Of a stretch of DNA of 44,839 nt, positions 41,277 through 44,839 are shown one piece after another. The first letter of the stretch is position 1. Every line of letters begins with the position of its first letter. The translations under genes and the position numbers were made by a program. The stretch lies in contig JAQXQO010000035.1 of the NCBI GenBank assembly GCA_029101205.1, positions 1-44,839 of the forward strand, in the 5' to 3' direction. This stretch comes from Coriobacteriales bacterium (GTDB lineage Bacteria; Actinomycetota; Coriobacteriia; Coriobacteriales; Atopobiaceae). The notes under the pieces were generated by a model, which ran no database searches, was not told where the DNA came from, and saw nothing but the letters and a program-made list of their open reading frames with translations.

Positions 41277-43961
41277 TTATGCCTTGCAGCAGAGGTTGTC
41301 CAGAACGTAGGGCAATATTCCACCACTGGCCAAGAACGCTCCCTCCATGGGGGTGTCCACGCGCACGACGCAGTCGAACTCGACGTCGCCCTGCTGCCCG
41401 TGGGCCACCACATGCGTGGTCGGCGAGGCGGGAAGGCCGCCGCGCAGGTCAACCGGGGCGATGTCGAACGTCTCGTGCCCCGTGAGCCCCAGCGAGCTGG
41501 CGCTCTGCCCGTCCATGAACTGCAGCGGCAGCACGCCCATCTGCACCAGGTTCGAGCGGTGAATCCTCTCGAAGCTCTCGGCCAGGACGGCGCGTATGCC
41601 CAGCAGGGCCGGACCCTTGCCCGCCCAGTCGCGGCTGGAGCCAGAGCCGTACAGCTTTCCGGCCACGATGACCAGCGGCACATCGTGCTGGCGGTAGTCC
41701 ATTGCAGCGTCGTACACCGAGGTGATCTGGTCGTTCAGCAGGTCGCGCGTCCATCCGCCCTTGCGACCGTCGGCCAGGTAGTTCTCCAGCTTCACGTTGG
41801 CGAACGTGCCCCTCATCATGACCTCGTGGTTGCCGCGGCGGCTGCCGTACGTATTGAAGTCGGCGTTCTTCACGCCGTGCTCGTTCAGGTATCGGGCTGC
41901 GGGAGAGTCGGCCGCGATGGCGCCAGCCGGCGAGATGTGGTCGGTCGTGACGAAGTCGCCCGCGTACACGAGGGCACGAGCGCCCTGCACCGAAATCCGG
42001 TCCTGACGCTTCGCCAGGTCGAAGTAGGGCGCGCGACGCACGTACGTGGAGTCGGGGTCCCACGGGAAGGTGGCGGACTTGCCAGCGTCGATGGCCATCC
42101 AGGCCCCGGAGCCCTCAAAGAGGCCCTTCGACCCGTCCTTGAACAGCTGCGGGGTCAGCACGCCGTCCAGCGCGTCCTGAATCTCGGCGTCGGTGGGCAT
42201 GAGCTCACTCAGCATGACCGGCGCTCCGTCGGACCCCACACCCACGGGGTCGTGGGCCAGGTCGATGTCCAGGGTGCCCGCCAGCGAGTAGGCCACCACC
42301 AGCGCAGGCTGGCACAGGTAGTTCTGGGCGACGTCGGGAGAGATGCGCCCGTCGAAGTTGCGGTTGCCCGACAGAATGCTCGTGAGCTCCATCTGGTCCG
42401 CATGGGCCTTCAGGCCGGGCAGGATGTCTCCGGAGTTGCCGATGCAGCTCATGCAGCCGAAGCCGCAGGTGTAGAAGCCCAGCTGGAACAGGGCGTCCGT
42501 CAGGCCGGCACGCTCCAGCAGAAGCTCCGTGGCATGGCTGCCGGGAGCCAGGATCTTCTTGACCCAGGGCTTGGGACGCAGGCCGCGCTCCACGGCCTTG
42601 CGCGCCAGGATGCCGGCACCCACCATCATGGCGGGGTCGGTCGCCGTGGTGCAGCTGGTGATGGCGGCGATGGCCAGCGTGCCGTGGCCCAGCTGGTAGT
42701 GGTCCTGTCCGCAGGCGACGTCGAAGGTCTGCGTCAAGTCGGCGCGACCGTGCTGGGCGCTGCTGGAGCGGAAGCGCTCGCGCAGGCCGGCGGGCGTGGT
42801 GTGGTTGTGGGGCCTGGAGGGACCGGCCAGGCTGGTCTGGACGCTGCCCAGGTCCAGCTCGACGCGACGGGCGTACACGCGGCCCTCGGGCATGCCATAG
42901 ATGCCCTGCTGGCGCAGGTAGGCCTGGGCGAAGGCGACCTCGGAGTCGTCGCGTCCGGTCAGGTGCAGGTAGTCCACGGCCGCGTCGTCCACGGGGAACA
43001 GCGTGGTCGTGGCGCCGTACTCGGGGGTCATGTTTGCGACGCAGGCGCGCTGCGTGGGGGTCAGCGTGGCGACACCGGGTCCCGTGACCTCGACCAGGCA
43101 GCCCACGACGCCCTCCTTGCGCAGCAGCTGCGCCACGGTCAGCGCCAGGTCCATTCCCTGGATGGAGTCGCGCAGCCTGCCGGTGAGGTGCAGCTCGACC
43201 ACGGGCGGCACCAGCATGGTGATGGGCTGTCCCAGGGCGGCCGCCTCGGCCTCGATGCCGCCCACGCCCCAGCCCAGGACGCCCAGGCCGTTGGCCGTGG
43301 GGGTGTGCGAGTCGGTGCCCACCAGCGTGTCGAAGCAGGCGACGTCGTCCCTGTCCGCCAGCGCGTCGGTCGTGACCACTCGGCAGAAGCGCTCGATGTT
43401 CAGCTGATGGCAGATGCCGCCTCCGGGGGGCACGATCTCGACGTTCTGGAACGAGTGGGAGGCCCACTTCAGAAACGCGAAGCGCTCACGGTTGCGCTGC
43501 GCCTCCAGCGACTCGTTCCTCTGCGCGCTGTCGGGGACGCCGGCGCAGTCGGCGATGACGGAGCGGTCGACGACCAGGGTGCACGGGATGTGCGGATTCA
43601 CCAGCTCGGGGTCGCCGCCGCGCTCAACCATAGCGTCGCGCATGGCGGCAAAGTCCACGAACACCGGCACGCCGGTGAAGTCCTGGAACAGCACGCGGGC
43701 GGGCATGAACTCGATCTCCTTGCCCTGGGTGCCTGCGAGGCCAGCCTCGACCACGCGGCGGGCCGCCTCGACGGCGTCGTCGTCCGTTGCGCTGCGCCTG
43801 ACGACGTTCTCCAGGAGCACCACCAGGGCGCGCGGGAGCTTCTGCGCTCCGGGGATCTGCGAGACGTCGAAGACCCTGCGCCTGATGCCTGCGGCCTCCA
43901 GCTCCTTCGGGTGGCGCGCCGCCAGGACCTGCTCCCTAAACGCTGCTTCGCTTCCTTGCAT
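41277..43961 (-). CDS. acnA: Aconitate hydratase (AcnA type)
   Basis: 4Fe-4S enzyme interconverting citrate and isocitrate. The 894-residue product has the family order: VVDRSVIADCAG, RFAFLKWASHSFQNVEIVPP, GICHQLNIERF, VGTDSHTPTANGLGVLGWGVGG. The cluster ligands are Cys437 (AITSCTTATDP), Cys503 and Cys506 (GFGCMSCIGNSGD). NRNFDGRISPDVAQNYL follows, then the swivelling domain with NTYGSRRGNHEVMMRGTF and KLYGSGSSRDWAGKGPALLG. The ATG at 43961, with GGAGG six bases upstream, lies inside the end of the P-type ATPase gene (26-nt overlap). No other citrate-cycle gene is in the window, so its pathway here (glutamate synthesis or partial TCA) cannot be told. Confidence 0.97.
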   Translation of the reverse strand: MQGSEAAFREQVLAARHPKELEAAGIRRRVFDVSQIPGAQKLPRALVVLLENVVRRSATDDDAVEAARRVVEAGLAGTQGKEIEFMPARVLFQDFTGVPVFVDFAAMRDAMVERGGDPELVNPHIPCTLVVDRSVIADCAGVPDSAQRNESLEAQRNRERFAFLKWASHSFQNVEIVPPGGGICHQLNIERFCRVVTTDALADRDDVACFDTLVGTDSHTPTANGLGVLGWGVGGIEAEAAALGQPITMLVPPVVELHLTGRLRDSIQGMDLALTVAQLLRKEGVVGCLVEVTGPGVATLTPTQRACVANMTPEYGATTTLFPVDDAAVDYLHLTGRDDSEVAFAQAYLRQQGIYGMPEGRVYARRVELDLGSVQTSLAGPSRPHNHTTPAGLRERFRSSSAQHGRADLTQTFDVACGQDHYQLGHGTLAIAAITSCTTATDPAMMVGAGILARKAVERGLRPKPWVKKILAPGSHATELLLERAGLTDALFQLGFYTCGFGCMSCIGNSGDILPGLKAHADQMELTSILSGNRNFDGRISPDVAQNYLCQPALVVAYSLAGTLDIDLAHDPVGVGSDGAPVMLSELMPTDAEIQDALDGVLTPQLFKDGSKGLFEGSGAWMAIDAGKSATFPWDPDSTYVRRAPYFDLAKRQDRISVQGARALVYAGDFVTTDHISPAGAIAADSPAARYLNEHGVKNADFNTYGSRRGNHEVMMRGTFANVKLENYLADGRKGGWTRDLLNDQITSVYDAAMDYRQHDVPLVIVAGKLYGSGSSRDWAGKGPALLGIRAVLAESFERIHRSNLVQMGVLPLQFMDGQSASSLGLTGHETFDIAPVDLRGGLPASPTTHVVAHGQQGDVEFDCVVRVDTPMEGAFLASGGILPYVLDNLCCKA

Positions 43962-44839
43962 CCCTTGCCTCCAGCCTCGATACCAGGCGGGCAAACATGC
44001 TGCCGTCGCCCTGGGCGTAGCGCCCGAACCGGTCGTATAGGACATTGAACAACACCACGGAGGCCACAGCCCCCACTAGTAACAATACTGCCACGGACCC
44101 CTCCAGCCGCGCTATCTCGAAGAATCCCGCCATACAGATCGAAGCGAAGATGACCATGGCCATGATGAAGCACAGCAGCGCCACCCGCAAAGGCGTCAAC
44201 GGCAGGGAGATCCTCACTATGAGCGCAACGCCCACCACCAGTGCCAGGAACAGGCAGGCGGTGGATATCTGGGCGAACTCCATGTGCGTCATGCGCCCCA
44301 GCCACAGGCAAATCCCCAACGCCACCACCTCCGTCACCGAGGCCGGGAGCGACTTCGACAGCACGTTCACCAGGAAGCTGCCGCGAACCAGCTCGTGGTT
44401 GGGCTCCAGCGCCAGCACGAACGACGGCACGCCGATGACCGCCGCGGACAAGAGCGACATCTGCACGGGCACGAAGGGGTACGGCGGCATAAATATGCAG
44501 ATAAACGCAAGTGCGGCCGAGAAGACCGTCTTTACCAGGAACAATGACGCCGAGCGCTGCAGGTTGTTGATGGAGCGCCTGCCCTCGGCCACGACCTCGG
44601 GCATGTGGGCGAAGTCGTTGTCCACGAGCACGATCTCGGCCACGTTTCGGGCGGCCGCCGAGCCCGACGCCATGGCCACCGAGCAGTCGGCCTCGCGCAG
44701 CGCCAGCACGTCGTTCACGCCGTCGCCCGTCATGGCCACCGTGCGGCCCTCCTGCTGCAGCGCGCGCACGAGCGATCGCTTCTGCTGAGGGGTCACGCGC
44801 CCGAACACGGCGCAGGTGGTGGCAGCCTTGCGCAGCTTC
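43936..44839 (-). CDS. P-type cation-transporting ATPase, C-terminal part (cut by window edge)
   Basis: About 300 C-terminal residues are visible. They begin in the phosphorylation domain (FGRVTPQQKRSLVRALQQEG), with the hinge motif AMTGDGVNDVLALREADCSVAM, then VDNDFAHMPEVVAEGRR and six hydrophobic helices typical of P2-type pumps, including PFVPVQMSLLSAAVIGVPSF. The pattern fits the CtpE/CaxP-like group (calcium or related cation transport), but the catalytic DKTG and the ion-site helices upstream lie outside the window, so the substrate is uncertain. The last 25 residues are basic. The stop lies 26 nt inside acnA. Confidence 0.88.
   Translation of the reverse strand, partial: KLRKAATTCAVFGRVTPQQKRSLVRALQQEGRTVAMTGDGVNDVLALREADCSVAMASGSAAARNVAEIVLVDNDFAHMPEVVAEGRRSINNLQRSASLFLVKTVFSAALAFICIFMPPYPFVPVQMSLLSAAVIGVPSFVLALEPNHELVRGSFLVNVLSKSLPASVTEVVALGICLWLGRMTHMEFAQISTACLFLALVVGVALIVRISLPLTPLRVALLCFIMAMVIFASICMAGFFEIARLEGSVAVLLLVGAVASVVLFNVLYDRFGRYAQGDGSMFARLVSRLEARDARKRSSV

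Noticed and set aside
40680-44048. Open frame of 1122 codons on the plus strand opposite acnA
   Set aside because: Runs antisense across acnA and into the flanking zinc-ribbon and ATPase genes, has no domain, and shows a shadow composition; the aconitase on the other strand has complete motifs.

Overview
The window is a dense, GC-rich bacterial chromosome segment with about 38 protein-coding genes, nearly all housekeeping and nearly all on the minus strand. Only a response regulator, a sensor kinase and dinB lie on the plus strand. The organism is most likely an actinomycetote of the class Coriobacteriia. High GC and frequent GTG/TTG starts fit this. So does the combination of a two-subunit glycyl-tRNA synthetase (glyQ+glyS), folate-dependent TrmFO and a full mreBCD/pbp2/rodA set, which is unusual for mainstream Actinomycetes but known in this class. 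The assignment rests on gene content only. I saw no tRNA, rRNA, CRISPR array, insertion sequence or prophage.

Layout from left to right. (1) 1-8540: tsf (cut by the window edge) and rpsB, with a strong promoter and a roughly 135-nt leader. Upstream of them is a minus-strand block rnhB-yraN-comM-dprA-trmFO-xerC, the usual neighbourhood of rplS; two of its junctions are ATGA overlaps. (2) 8539-10060: rplS with its own promoter and terminator, then a gene for a DUF6273-like lipoprotein. (3) 10084-13083: ppdK (pyruvate phosphate dikinase), a single gene bracketed by terminators. (4) 13113-19126: a nine-gene minus-strand run rpsP-khpA-rimM-trmD-lepB-glyQ-glyS, ending in a half-length homologue of the PPDK regulatory protein directly upstream of ppdK. 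(5) 19371-22848, plus strand: OmpR-type response regulator, an intrinsic terminator, sensor histidine kinase, and dinB four bases after the kinase. (6) 22874-28084: rplU-rpmA, a terminator, then obg-proB-nadD-yqeK-rsfS. (7) 28172-31922: two radical-SAM-linked genes of unknown role and a DUF697-like gene. (8) 31990-40109: cell-shape cluster, read on the minus strand as cyclophilin, TPR membrane protein, mreB, mreC, mreD, pbp2, rodA. (9) 40167-44839: zinc-ribbon membrane protein, aconitase, and the C-terminal part of a P-type ATPase.

How the genes work together. Most encode translation (S2, EF-Ts, S16, L19, L21, L27, GlyRS), ribosome maturation (RimM, Obg, RsfS), tRNA modification (TrmD, TrmFO), DNA processing (DprA, ComM, XerC, RNase HII, Pol IV) and rod-type wall synthesis (MreBCD-PBP2-RodA). 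The least conventional items are the truncated PDRP-like protein beside ppdK, the RR/terminator/HK/dinB arrangement, the YraN protein with a long disordered N-terminus and a structured 185-nt leader, a PBP2 with two N-terminal hydrophobic segments, and four poorly characterised membrane or radical-SAM-linked genes inside housekeeping operons. I did not find a clear undescribed defence or metabolic system. The PDRP half-protein is the best lead.
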